Below, one piece after another: positions 10,226 through 21,230 of a DNA stretch of 64,000 bases (the first letter of the stretch is position 1; each line of letters begins with the position of its first letter). The position numbers and the translations under genes were made by a program. The notes under the pieces were generated by a model. The model was not told where the DNA came from, ran no database searches, and saw only the letters and a program-made list of their open reading frames with translations. Source of the stretch: Mallotus nudiflorus (taxonomy: Eukaryota; Streptophyta; Magnoliopsida; Malpighiales; Euphorbiaceae); NCBI GenBank assembly GCA_947683625.1, contig CANTUR010000793.1, positions 2,170,001-2,234,000 on the forward strand, written 5' to 3'.

Positions 10226-10800
10226 AGAGAAGTTTTAGTTTAATTCATACCATTTAATTAATACTATTAATTTAATTCATACCATTTAATTAATTTTAAT
10301 ATATTAAATTTTGGTTTAATTCATACCATTTAATTAACTTTAGTACCATCTTCTCCAACCATTTCTTGTTCATTAGACAAAAATTAATATTAATATATTA
10401 ATATTAAATAGATTATTAATTTAATATATTAAAATTAAATAAATTAATATTAAATAGAAATAATTAATGTTAAATATAAATATAAATTTATTAAATAGAA
10501 ATATAAATAAAATTAATATTAAATAATATAGGTTCATTACTTAACAAGTATATGTTCATTAGATAAAATATATAGTTTCATTATTTAAATAATGGAAGTT
10601 CACTATGAATGAACTATAGGTTCATTAGTATTTGCATACAAGTTCATTGATATTTACCTACAAGTTGATTAGCATTTGCTTAAAGGTTCATTAGTATTTG
10701 CCTCTAGGTTAATCAAATTAATAATAAGGTCATTACTTAACAATATTATTAATTAATATTATTAATTTAATATGTTAATATTAAATAAAAATTAATAATA
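10226..10800. repeat. AT-rich repeat with TTTAATTCATACCATTTAATTAA and TTCATTA motifs
   Basis: TTAATTCATACCATTTAATTAA occurs three times between 10236 and 10337. From 10441 a second block starts AAATTAATATTAAATAGAAA and leads into repeated GGTTCATTA / AAGTTCATT units (10529-10720). This second block is a paralogue of the sequence flanking the mariner-like element at 13477-13503 and 26023-26420. Confidence 0.7.
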
Positions 10801-10978
10801 ATATAATAAAATTTAATTGGAGGTCAACCAAAGTGATTATTTGTTTTTGACGGAATCTCTTTTGCTTGACTGGCAAATTGATCACTGATATATCTGGATA
10901 TCCCCTCTTGAACTTTTATGGAGACTTTCATATAATTATGTTGGTCTATGAATAATGGATTTATATTGATAGAGATAA

Positions 10979-11803
10979 TGATACTGACCAAAGTGTTTCC
11001 AAGTATTCCTAAGATCCATTGCAAGGAGCTAATGGTCCAAAGACTATAATAAGGACAAAGAGAATGAAAGAGGCATTACAAAACTTAATCATGGGCATGC
11101 ATGACAATAAGGTTGTTCTACTAGATTCTAAGGTTATTCAAGAAGTTTCTAAAACTACACCAAGGATAATCACTTATCTTTATGTGCAAGATGAAGGATG
11201 AGGCTTAGAACCTGAAGATCAAAGTTTGGAGTTCATGATATAAGACCAAGTCACATGGATGTGCTAAGGAAATGCCCAATTCACATGCTAAGATGTAATA
11301 AAGGGTTTGTTTTGTTTTTGGACTTATTTAGGCTTGTTGGGTTAGTCCAAGCCTTAAATAGCTAAGTTTTATTTAGTTTAACTTTTCAATGTTGAGTTGT
11401 CCTTAGTTGTCATTTTTTTAAAAGGAATCCTATTTAGTTAAGGATTTTCCTTTTATAGTTATCTTTAGGAAAAAGTAAGAAACACCTTTTCCTATAATGA
11501 ATAGGATGTTTACATGCTTATATAAATGCAACCAATATGTAAAACAAATTTACATCATTATCAATATTATTGAGTTATTTTAGCAAGGTTTGCTTTGCTT
11601 TCTTATGTTCTTGGTAGAATACAAATTCTTTACTTATTAAAGGAGTGATAAACCTTTATGGCAACTTTAAGATTGGGGTTTTAAGGATTTAGTTTCTTTA
11701 GGGTTCTAATCTAATAAATCATAACTTGTTTTCTAGTTTTTTAGGATGCATATAATAAATTGACTAAGGTTCATAGGGCAGGTCATTTAATAGGTTCATA
11801 TCA
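10979..11803 (+). repeat. LTR-like segment of a chromovirus-type gypsy element (5' side)
   Basis: Begins TGATACTGACC after a purine-rich GATAGAGATAA and ends in TTCATATCA three bases before a primer-site sequence at 11806. Length is 825 bp, close to the 840-bp LTRs of the intact element. Its first 200 bp encode the same LTR-embedded C-terminal motif: DPLQGANGPKTIIRTKRMKE and ALQNLIMGMHD. A TATA-like TTATATAAATG lies near 11519. The sequence is otherwise different from the 2744 element, so it is a separate family. Confidence 0.6.
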
Positions 11804-11805
11804 TT

Positions 11806-11817
11806 TGGTATTAGAGC
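11806..11817 (+). promoter_or_regulatory. primer binding site, Met-tRNA type
   Basis: TGGTATTAGAGC, one C-to-T change from TGGTATCAGAGC, placed just after the LTR-like segment. Confidence 0.7.
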
Positions 11818-12365
11818 TTGGCTCAAATCAGGTTTTGCTTAATTCAATCCTATAGATCCTTAATTTAATTTTTAATTATCGTGGTTTTGAAAGTTTTCTC
11901 TTTGTGCCAAAAAATATAAAGTTTTTTTTGTTTTTATGATTTTTGATTTAGTTGGTATTAGATTGATTTAATTGAATGATTTGTAACAAAGGGTCTTAGG
12001 TTTAATATACTAAAGGTTTGAGTTGGCCATCTTAATTAGATTTTATACCTAAAGTTTTATTTAATCAATTTGTAACGAAGGGTCTTAAGTTTGATATACC
12101 TAGGGTTTTAGTTGGTTGATACAAAGAGGGTTTAAGGTTACTAATCTTGTACCTTTTTTTAATTGTTAGGATTTTAAATTTATTTTCTATATATGAGTTT
12201 AAAAAAATATGTCTTGAATTTTTTTAAGTCTAGTTTAAATTTCTTTATTTTTTTTAAAATTTTCTAGTGTGTGTTCTTAAGTCTTTCTTAAATAAAAAAA
12301 ATGAAAAAATTCAATTGCATGGAAGACAAAGATTTGAGAAAAAATCTTTTTGAAGAAAGGAAGAA
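11818..12365 (+). pseudogene. leader fused to the last codons of gypsy pol
   Basis: About 490 bp of T-rich leader leads directly into a frame (from about 12319) reading MEDKDLRKNLFEERKNDVIL, the equivalent of the end of integrase plus the start of the 3' LTR coding extension in the intact element (RTNPFEERG). All of gag, protease, RT and nearly all of integrase are missing. This is an internal deletion derivative. Confidence 0.55.
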
Positions 12366-13310
12366 TGATGTGATCCTAGTTTCCAAGAGGAAGATTTCAA
12401 GATTTGTTAACTATCATTCAAGATTCACATAAATTCATATTTTATAAAGCATGCTTCAATATTTTGGCCATAAATTACACTACAAAACTAAGATTGAGGC
12501 TATTCAAGAGGCTATAGAAAGCTAAGACTATTCAAGAGGCTATAGAAAGCTAAGACAGAGATATACAACTTTTATAAAGACCTTTTTATGGGCTAAAATT
12601 ATGAAAGATTATCAGGTCATGAACAAAACTGGATAGACTAAACATACAATAGTAAATGGGTTGTATCTCACTCAATATAGATCCAAATGGAGTACTTCAA
12701 GATGCTACTCAAACATAAGATCAAGGGCTACAACTTTTATGTTTCGAGCGTGAGTTAATTTGGCCTTTATGATGGTCAATAGTGCATTAAAACTTGCTAT
12801 ATATGTAAATCTGAATTTAATTAGGATTATCTTTTCTTATTTAAGTAGGATTATATTTTCTTATTTGAGAAGGATTTTATTTTCTTAATTAGTTAGGATA
12901 TTAATTAGGTTTTTATTTCAGGTTTTTAAGCCTATATAAAGGCCTTGTTTTATGTAATTTAAGGTTTGAGGAGGTGTGCAACCATGGATGATTAATAAAT
13001 TTTAAAGAGTTTTCTCTTTGGTTACTTAGTTAACCATGTGACAACCTTTATGACTTATCAATCTATCTTTCAGAAAGTATATTATGGCTTCTTCTTAATA
13101 GCCTTTTTTGCTTGTTTGTTACTATTCAAAAGGTCAAAGTTTTAATATAGCTACAGTTGTTTGGGCTAACTAAATATGAGGTGATGCTTTTCTATGTTTA
13201 AATTGGAACTTGAATTGAATTTTCCTTGAAAGCATGGGCTTAGGTTCATATTGAATGAGTTCCTAGAGCAGGTCGTCCAGTGGGTTTTTATTGTATATAT
13301 GAAACAATTT
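12366..13310 (+). repeat. LTR-like segment (3' side)
   Basis: Begins TGATGTGATCCTAG after the purine run GAAGAAAGGAAGAA, exactly as at the PPT/LTR junction of the intact element. It ends near GGTCGTCCAGTGGGTTTTTA, which resembles the GGCAGGTCATTTAATAGG end of the 10979-11803 segment. Apart from the ends the two segments align poorly, so the pair is probably chimeric or very old. A 28-bp direct duplication (ACTATTCAAGAGGCTATAGA..) lies at about 12490-12550. The right end is approximate. Confidence 0.45.
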
Positions 13311-13503
13311 GTTTAACTATTTACAATGCTATATGTACAGTTGTTGTTGCACATGCTAACCTACTAATATAGTTTATGTTTTTTTGTGCCTGTATTATAT
13401 GATACAAAGAAGTCAGTGATTTGAAATTTATGCTGATAATTTGTAAAAGATGATAGCAATCCAACATCGTAAATAAAAATTAATATTAAATAGAAATAAT
13501 TAA
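13311..13503. other. unassigned DNA and left flank of the mariner-like insertion
   Basis: The last 27 bp (13477-13503) are identical to 10441-10467. This identifies the target of the mariner-like insertion as a copy of the TTCATTA-rich repeat. Confidence 0.6.
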
Positions 13504-13505
13504 TA

Positions 13506-13539
13506 CTCCCTCCATTCCTTTTTATCTGTCATGTTTTGA
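13506..13539 (+). repeat. left terminal inverted repeat of the mariner-like element
   Basis: CTCCCTCCATTCCTTTTTAT followed by CTGTCATGTTTTGA; pairs with 25987-26020. Confidence 0.8.
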
Positions 13540-15007
13540 AAAAAAAAAATTCCCTTTATCTGTCATTTTTGTATATCCAAGAAAATATTACCTTTTTTTT
13601 CCTATTTTATCCTTAGTTAACTTTATTAGTAACATTTATTACACTTTTTTAGTTTTTCAATATTTTCGAAGTACGTTTGGTGTGCCAAGAATAAGTCTTT
13701 TAGGGAGTATTCTTTATTTTTCAATATTTATTAATGACAAATTTGTAGTTCTAATATAGATTATAAATTTAGTTTTACTCATCAATTTTTTTTACATATA
13801 TTCAAGAAATAAAATGGAGGCTCAAGAGTACATTGATGTAGAATCTAAATCTTTGTTAGATTATATTATGATGCTTAGTGAAGAAAATAAGAGGGTTGCA
13901 TTAGATTTTGACTTGAATGAACCTGCAGATCATGGATTTGATTTAAATAAGTTCTAAATGAAGGGGAGTAAGTTTACAAAAGAAAAGAATTTCAAGAAAT
14001 GGTGAAAGTGGTGTTAAAAAATTTCCCAACTTGTATTAAGTCTCTAGTGGTTAATATGAATTCTAGGAAGAGAGGAAGAGGTTTGCTCAATCTGAAATTC
14101 TAATAGATGCAATAAAAATTCAATCTCTACACTTTAGTGAAGATAATAATTTACTAGATGTTAGGGGATCTACTTAATCTTCTTTAAGAGTCCATAATTA
14201 ATAGAGTATGTTGTTCTCTTTTGATAAGGAATATTTAATTTACTTTTATTTTTCCTTGTAAGCATGTGTTCTCATTTTGTCGAACTATTAGAACATATAT
14301 TTTGTTATTAAATTATATCAATAATAGCCTAAATTTTTTGTTTTTTAGCATATGTATCTATGGAAATGGGTTGGATATTTCTTTTTAGATTTTGAGTTTT
14401 TTTCTGCAAAATATTGTTATTGGAAAATAAGCAATATATTTGCATGAATCCATTTAAAAAAAAAAGGATCATCTATTGGTCAAGCTTAAGGAGAGTGGAA
14501 GAGTGGACAATCTAGCATTCTACACAGTTTCTAGTTGGGCTAAAATTCATGCTTTCATTTTGGGGTGGTAGTATTTTTTTTTGTTGTTACACACTTTTCT
14601 ATAAGTTAGTTAGGAGAAATGAATGAATCATTCGTATAAACTGGAACATATACAAGTTGGCCCATTATTTCTCAAAATGGTCTTCCCAACCCTTATGTAT
14701 TTAATTATTTATTTTGATAATAAATCAAAAGAGAAAAAAAATGACAAATTAAGAAGGCCTAAAATACAGAACTAGAAAAATACTTCAGCTTCAAATATTG
14801 CAGCTATTATGTTTGTTAAATGTTAACTTAAATAGTTCTATGAGTATCATGAAATTATTTTTTGAATTTTCCTATCTTAAGTGATCCACTAATCATGGCT
14901 TTTACCTTGAAAGGTGAGTTGAGTTATAGGCTAGATGTCTATAATTAGCTAGTGCTATTTTTATGCTATTCTCTACTATATATATATAAGCATTGGCATC
15001 TCCTATA
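13540..15007. other. left subterminal region of the mariner-like element
   Basis: AT-rich, mostly non-coding. It would be the 3' part of the element with respect to the transposase, yet it is unusually long and holds a small forward-strand frame (13814-13957). A GGGAGTA near 13703-13709 could mark the end of a smaller Stowaway-type copy, but its inverted repeat is too poor to call. Confidence 0.5.
13814..13957 (+). pseudogene. short acidic DLN-motif frame, possible second MLE N-terminus
   Basis: 47 codons starting MEAQEYIDVESKSLLDYIMM and ending LDFDLNEPADHGFDLNKF. The repeated xDLN pattern resembles the acidic N-terminus of plant mariner-like transposases, including the reverse-strand one at 25629 (MPLQIDLNVDITPSEIDFNN). 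It sits about 310 bp inside the left inverted repeat, facing inward, as the real N-terminus does at the right end. Downstream frames (FTKEKNF.., VVLKNFPTCIKSLVVNMNS) are broken and not recognised. It could be a remnant of a second element in opposite orientation, or chance. Confidence 0.3.
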
Positions 15008-15012
15008 GTACA
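15008..15012. repeat. left target-site duplication GTACA of the solo LTR
   Basis: GTACA here and at 18290-18294. Confidence 0.9.
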
Positions 15013-18000
15013 TGTAATATCCCGTATTTTTAAATGTTTTAATATTTCATCGGGATATGCAGTGTTAATAATTTTTGTATATATATTATGATATTTTTAC
15101 GAGTTGATATGTATTTAAAATCTATTTTAATTATTGTGTATTATTTAAAGTGTTTTACGTAAAATTTTCCTGGGACTTGTATTTTCGGGGAAATTTTCAC
15201 GTAAATAATTTACTATTAATTATTTTAAATAGATTTCCGGACTTGCATGAACTCATACATATTTTTAAAATACTAAATAACGTATATATGTGTATTTATT
15301 TAATTATTTAGGGTTTAATTAATTACCCTAATATTTTATTATTTATTTATTAGTTTTATTGTTATTTAATTATTTTTATTTATTATTAAATTTTAAAATA
15401 TTAAATTATATGTGTGTGATGTATATTTAATGTGTGTAATTTAATATTATTTTAATATATAGTATAAAGTATATATATATACATATATACATTTAATGTT
15501 AACAAAATTATAAAGTTTAGTATATTTACAACTTTGCCATTCGTTCTTCTTCTTCCTCTCGACCGTTCCCCATCACCGTCCGCCGCTGCTACCACCATTT
15601 TCTTGCCCTTGGTGTGCCATCCGGCGTGCCACCTCCTTCTTCAGCCTTCCCCGCCGCCTGCTGCAGCTGTTTCCGGCGTCTGGAAGTCGTTTTTGGCCGA
15701 AAAACCGAAAGTGGGAGCTATCGTCGTTCACGACGATTCCGGCCACCGTTTTCGACACCGCCGGTCTCTTTCTTCTCCTTGAGCTCCGGTGAGTGTGATT
15801 CCAAGCTTTGTTTCACTTAAAATGGTCTTGATTTGCTTAGGTTTCGATTTTTCGATTTCGGCCATTTTAGGGTTTTTGATTTTTTGAACTTAGAATTGAT
15901 TGATTCATGAAAGTTCCCTTAACAAATGTTGATCCTAGTAGCTTAATATACATGTGTGAATTTTTGTAGAATTTTTGGGTATTTTTGAATATTTTAATAT
16001 TATTTTCTAATTTTCGGAAATTAATTAATTAAATTATGAAATTGTGTTTTATGATAAATATAGGTGTTGAAATGAATTATAGAAATTTATTTGGAATTTT
16101 TATGAATTTCTATGTATTTATTTTGAATTTATTTAGGTCTATGTAATTTTGGAAAATTAAGTTAATTGTGTTTTTAATTGAAATTAATTATTTAATTGAG
16201 TTTAATTATTGATGTTATTGATAAATATGTTGAGAAAATTAATTTTTTTCAATTATATTATTTTTGGTGAATTTTTGGAGTAATTTTAGTATATTTATAT
16301 ATATAGGGGTATTTTGGTAATTTTACCCTTAATTGGCTAAAAATGTAATTTAATTGGTTTAAATAGTTATTTAAGGTATAAAAATTATTTCTACAAATTA
16401 TTTAGTATTTTTAATTAATTAAAACTATTTTTCGTGAATTATTTTCAATTATATATATAATATACGATTTTTTTAAATAAAATGAGTTTTTATCGGTTTT
16501 TACTGTGTTTTAAGATTAATTATGTAATTTCTAATTATAAAATGTATTTTTATGTTATTAGGGTATTTTTGGTATTTTTTATAATTGTTCTGTGATTGTG
16601 GACCCCGGTCGGTAGACTGTAGTTTGGAGTCCGACCAAGGGATTTTGGTTGTATTATGTGTCTATTTTTCGAAGTGTGTTTCCTTGCAAGGTCAGCTCTA
16701 CTCTTTGAGTAGAGAGATGTACGTTTTATAGGGAAGGTTCTGCCGGATTTTCGATAGAATGCTCGTAAAACGTGATGTCCGGTCGAACCTTAATTCTGTT
16801 TCGGTGTCTAATATTCTAGATCGAGTTTCTAGGATTTTTTGTTAGGTTTATTCTGATGTCTGTTATTTATTGTTTTTTTAGTTGCGCCGAAACCGAGGGC
16901 TAGTGGACCAGGCCCGTCGGACCTATCTCGAGGAGCGCACTAAGTGTGAGTTACTATTCTATATATATATGCTTTAGGGTGCATGATTTAGAAATGTATG
17001 TTTTATTTTGACTAAATATGCATAAATAATTTGATTAGTACTTAAGTTTATTTTTAGTTTATTTTTGGTATATATTAAATTATATGCATGCTTTATTAAC
17101 CATTTATGTTTAAAATGTTTTTAAATACATTTCTAGCTTATTTTGTAATTTGATTGGATTTGTTTGACGTATATATACTCGAAATATACCTGGTTTACTT
17201 TTGGTATATTTCCAGTATATATATGGTTTATAATGTTATTTTATTTAAATTCATGCATCATTTATTTGTGAATGAATGTTTTATATTTATTAATGAAGGA
17301 TATCAATAGAACGTGCTACCTAGTGGGCAGCACTAGGACCAAGTACGTACCGGTACGCTTATAGCATTTAGGCTATATTACTAACCACTTGTGGATATTG
17401 ATTGGATTTGATTATTTGATGTGTGAGATGTGGTTTAGAGGTGTGATTGCTGGAGCTCGGTTGACCAAGTGTCTCGGGGCCAATCACACTGACAGTGAGA
17501 CTGCTGGAGCTCGGTTGACTTAGTGTTTCGGGGCCAGCCTACTGTCCAAATGGAACAAGTGAATATATATTGGAATAAGTGAGCCGGTATGGCTAGAGTG
17601 TTGTCTAACACTGATTTGAGGTTACGATATTCTAGGGTTCTATTTGATCCTTCATAAATAATGATTTTTAATAAAATATATAAACTGATTTTACAGCATC
17701 TGTGTGTATTTGTCTATATAAAAAATATAAAATGATTTTATTGCATATGTGTGTATTTGCTTGTATATATGCTTATTATATATACTATTGACTGTGTGCA
17801 TTGTCATTTAGTATGCATGTATATATACTATAGTAATTCATTCAGTGAGGTCTGACTCCCCTCCATTGACTATTTTTCAGGAGAGTCATTGTCTTCAGAC
17901 TTCAGTAGCAGGCCTGTACGCCGGATTTCTTTCGCCCCGGCTTCTTTGTGTAAACTGCTCACTTGAGTTTTATTTTATAATCTAGACACTGCAGTAGTCG

Positions 18001-18289
18001 TAAATTAATTATGGGTTTTATGTATTATATTTGTGTGAGTTATGTACTTTGAATATTTGAACTGGAATTGTATTAAAAGTTTATTTATATATATGAGATG
18101 GGGATTCGATTTAATTTTGTTTGATGGAAATATTATTTTGATATTTATGTTTTATTTCCGTGCATTAAATACTGTTATTATTATTACTATTGCATGTTTT
18201 ATTTATTTTTTAGGCTTGCTACGGGTTCCGGATTCGAAAGAATTTCCGTTCCCTAGTGCCGGTCATGGCCCTTGTTTTGGGTCGTGACA
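15013..18289 (+). repeat. 3.3-kb solo LTR of a Ty3-gypsy-type element
   Basis: Begins TGTAATATCCCG, ends GGGTCGTGACA, and is flanked by the perfect 5-bp duplication GTACA. The TGTAAxxCCC..GGGTCGTxACA ends and multi-kilobase length are characteristic of large plant gypsy LTRs (Tekay/Retand-like). There is no PBS, PPT, gag or pol, and no internal second LTR, so this is a solo LTR left by LTR-LTR recombination. Inside are a GC-rich segment at 15534-15790 (pseudo-ORFs with Ser/Pro-rich translation, followed by GGTGAGT like a splice donor), a dyad CGTACCGGTACG at about 17345-17356 and a duplicated block at 17450-17545. Strand is given by the TG..CA convention only. Confidence 0.85.
17447..17545. 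repeat. duplicated CTGGAGCTCGGTTGAC block in the solo LTR
   Basis: CTGGAGCTCGGTTGAC followed by AGTGTCTCGGGGCCA begins at about 17450, and a second copy (AGTGTTTCGGGGCCA) begins at about 17503. It is a GC-rich island in an AT-rich LTR. Function unknown. Confidence 0.8.
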
Positions 18290-18294
18290 GTACA
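18290..18294. repeat. right target-site duplication GTACA of the solo LTR
   Basis: Exact copy of 15008-15012. Confidence 0.9.
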
Positions 18295-18619
18295 ATTATT
18301 GTCCAATTTCAAAGTGGAAAAGAAAAAAGTGAAAGAAATGAATATGTCTCTCGATAGGAAAAAGTATTATCACTAAACCTTACTTTTTGTTAATCATTGT
18401 CCAAAATGCAAATATATACACATGCTTTATATATTACCATGAGTAGAAATGCAGCATCTCAATAAGATAAAAAAAACATTTTGAAATAAAACTAGTTCAT
18501 TTATGTACATCATGCAATTCATTTAAATTGAAAGAACATAAGCATAAACTTATATTGTACAACCAAACTACAAATAGTGCCAATCACTCTAGACATAAGA
18601 TATAGACAAATTTTAACTT

Positions 18620-19674
18620 AAATAAATAATAACTTCTTGTACCAATAGGGAAGCACATTTCATTTAGGTAGGGAGTTGTCCTTCACTTTCTAAACTTTCT
18701 TTCTTCAAATGTTGAATCTTGTATTTATAGGATCCTCTTGCTTTTATAATCTCTATTATACACAACTATAATGTTAAAAATATATGGTTAGACCTTTTTA
18801 ATGAGAAACCTTCAAATGACTTTAAAACAACATTAACAAGCTCATCAACAGTTTTAGGTGACTCTTTTTATTGTAAGGATTGAATGACATTGAAATGCCT
18901 AAGATCTAAAACATTCAAGTCTGGAGAGTTTGGAGGTTGACACATTAAATGAATATTGAACCCATCTTTTTTAGCAACTCGACACAATTCTTCATCATTT
19001 TGTTTAATGTGTGTTCTCGCATTGTCTTGTTGAATAAATATCAGAGATCTCAAATCCTCTCTTGGCCATTTTGACTTAATGGCGGGTATGACTTTTTCAA
19101 TTAAGAATGACCTTACAGTTTCTCTTTTAACTGAAGTTATTGGTTTTAGTTCAAGTATGCATGTAGCTTTATTCATACTATTTCTTCTAGCTGGCTCTTG
19201 TATGATAAAAGGAAATACACTAATTTTTCCAGAGAAAAAGTTCAATTCCTTCTACATTAAACCTTGGGCGAGCTATAGCAACTAAAAACATAACCTTTCC
19301 AATGAAATTTTTTCTTTTACAAGTATGGATTGGATTTTCCTAATCAGGTAGCAAGTAGTAACTCTCAAATTTCTTTGTCATGTAGAGCCACTTCTCATCA
19401 ATATGAATAATATTATACATTACCTTAAAAACTGGATCATGTAGTATACTACTTTCTTTGAGCATTGATATGTACAATTCCAATTGAGATCTTTTTTTAT
19501 CCTTTAGAAAAAGCTTTATAGCATTTAAGTGCTATTATATATCTCCTGAATTTAAATATTTAAATAATGTGGTCTTACTTATATTCATGAAACAAGCTAA
19601 AGATGTAAGAGTTGTCCATTGATGTAGAGGGATATCATGAAATTGATCTCTATTAATATGACCTTTCTTGTGAC
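18620..19674 (-). pseudogene. mariner-like transposase, C-terminal catalytic part
   Basis: Continues the transposase from the other side of the copia insertion. Reverse-strand blocks in order: HDIPLHQWTTLTSLACFMNI and STALFKYLNSG-type HTH (near 19560-19640), MYNIIHIDEKWLYMTKKFES (first Asp codon 19397-19399), RKNFIGKVMFLVAIARPRF, FSGKISVFPFIIQEPARR, KPITSVKRETVRSFLIEKV, RSLIFIQQDNARTHI (second Asp 19024-19026), then LMCQPPNSPDLNVLDL (third Asp 18904-18906, 39 residues after the second, the DD39D spacing of plant MLEs). The tail ends GQLPT..MKCASLLVQEV near 18625. All three catalytic Asp are kept, but at least two frameshifts and several stops break the frame. It would cut and paste the element at TA sites. 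Confidence 0.9.
19670..19674. repeat. left target-site duplication GTGAC of the copia element
   Basis: GTGAC here and at 24194-24198. Confidence 0.9.
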
Positions 19675-19845
19675 TAAAGAAATAAATTGTATTTTATTTT
19701 ATTTTATTAAGGTTGTATACAAGGTATTTATAATACAAGAACTATGTTGTTACAAGTTACAACTGAAGATAAATGTTAGCTATAAGTGTTTTAATATTGA
19801 TCATCTTGAACTATAGCTATTGGTAAGTTTATTTGGTTGTTAACA
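19675..19845 (-). repeat. 3' LTR of the copia element (shortened)
   Basis: On the reverse strand begins TGTTAACAACCAAATAAACT and ends ATTTCTTTA, with TA where CA is expected at the terminus. It is about 40 bp shorter than the 5' LTR because of two deletions. Confidence 0.85.
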
Positions 19846-19867
19846 CTCCCATTCAAACGGAGCTGGG
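19846..19867 (-). promoter_or_regulatory. polypurine tract of the copia element
   Basis: Reverse strand reads GTTTGAATGGGAG directly before the LTR TGTTAACA. Confidence 0.7.
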
Positions 19868-21230
19868 AAAAATTACACAACCTTAGTTTGCTGCAAACAT
19901 CATGATGTTTTCTGCGAGGCAGCGACTTTATAAAAACATCAACTAGCTAAGACTAAGAAGAGACAAAACGTGGTTGTAAATATCCCAGAGAGACTTTTTC
20001 TCTAATGAAATGATAATTGATTTAATATGTTTACTCCTATAATGAAAAATAGGATTATGAGCCATATAAATTACACTTCGATTATCAAAAAATAGAGCAG
20101 GCCTTCGAAATAAAGGAATGGAGAGATTATATAGTAGATAAGTAATCTAATATAATTTTATTGTAGTAAAAGCCATACATCGATATTCAGCCTCAGCACT
20201 ATATCTCACCATAGTACTTTACTTCTTAGCACTCCAAGAGACATAATTTGAGCCAAGAAATGTACAAAAACCACTAATTGATCTTCAAGTAGTATGACAC
20301 CTAGCCCAATCGACATCGTAAAAGGCATACAAATCTAAACTAGAATGAGAGAGGATGCGAACACCATAGTGGGCAATAGCTTAAACATATCATACTATAC
20401 GCTTGACTAGTTGCAAATGTTCTATAGTTAGGGCATGCATAATTAACAGCATAAGAAAAATTTGGATGTGTGAAAGTAAGGTATTAAAGTCCTCCTATTA
20501 TGCTTTGATAAAAGGTAGGATTAGAATAACTAACTGATGCTTGGTGAGAGAGCTTTATAGGTATTAGAGTGTGAATAGGCTTACAATGCTGCATCATAGC
20601 CTTTTTTAAAAGATTTGTTGCATAATGAGCTTGAGAAAAAAATATCCCTCTTGCAAACTTTTGCAAGTGATACTAAGAAAGTAATGTAAGTCACCCATAT
20701 CTTTAATGGAAAATTCATGACTGAGTTGCTAAATAAAACTTTATAGAGTAGCTTGATTATTTCCTGCCAAAATTATATCATCAACATATAATAAGAGGAT
20801 GAGAGTGTCTCGCTCATTGTTGAGAATAAATAATGACGAATCAGCCTTGCTGCAAAAAAATCAAAGAGTAAGTAAAAAAGTACTGAGATGCTCAAACCAA
20901 GCTCATGGATTTTTTTTGAGACCATATAATGCTTTACAAAGATGGCAAACATGATCTAGAAGTGAAACATCTTTAAACCTAAGTGGTTGAGATATATAAA
21001 CTTCTTCTTAAATGTGACCATGGAGGAAGGCATTTTTTATATCTAGTTGTCTAATGGCCCAATTCTGAACAGTGACAAGAGTTAGCAAAATGTGGATGGT
21101 TATAAGTTTGATGACTAGAGAAAATGTTTCAGTATAGTCCAACCCTTCAACTTGATTAAACCTGAGCCTTGAGGCATTCAAGAAAACCACAAGCTTTTAA
21201 TTTTGTCTTGAAAACCCATTTAGATCCAAT
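19868..21230 (-). pseudogene. reverse transcriptase and RNase H of the copia element
   Basis: Reverse-strand blocks: VFLNASRLRFNQVEGLDYTE (21190-21008), QLDIKNAFLHGHI with the first catalytic Asp, LILLLYVDDIILAGNNQAT with the DD pair at 20777-20782, DMGDLHYFLSI, FFSQAHYATNLLKKAMMQHC (20484-20666), then RNase H traces VSWSAKK, AEAEYRCMA and a HIKSIIISL tail. Stops and frameshifts are frequent. It makes cDNA in the virus-like particle. Too degenerate to be active. Confidence 0.85.

Noticed and set aside
13504..13709. Small Stowaway-type MITE ending at GGGAGTA near 13709
   Set aside because: Only about seven terminal bases pair. The longer pairing with 25987-26020 and the matching flanks support one large element instead.
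15534..15820. Ser/Pro-rich protein genes in the GC-rich block
   Set aside because: Overlapping frames on both strands inside a solo LTR; no conserved domain.
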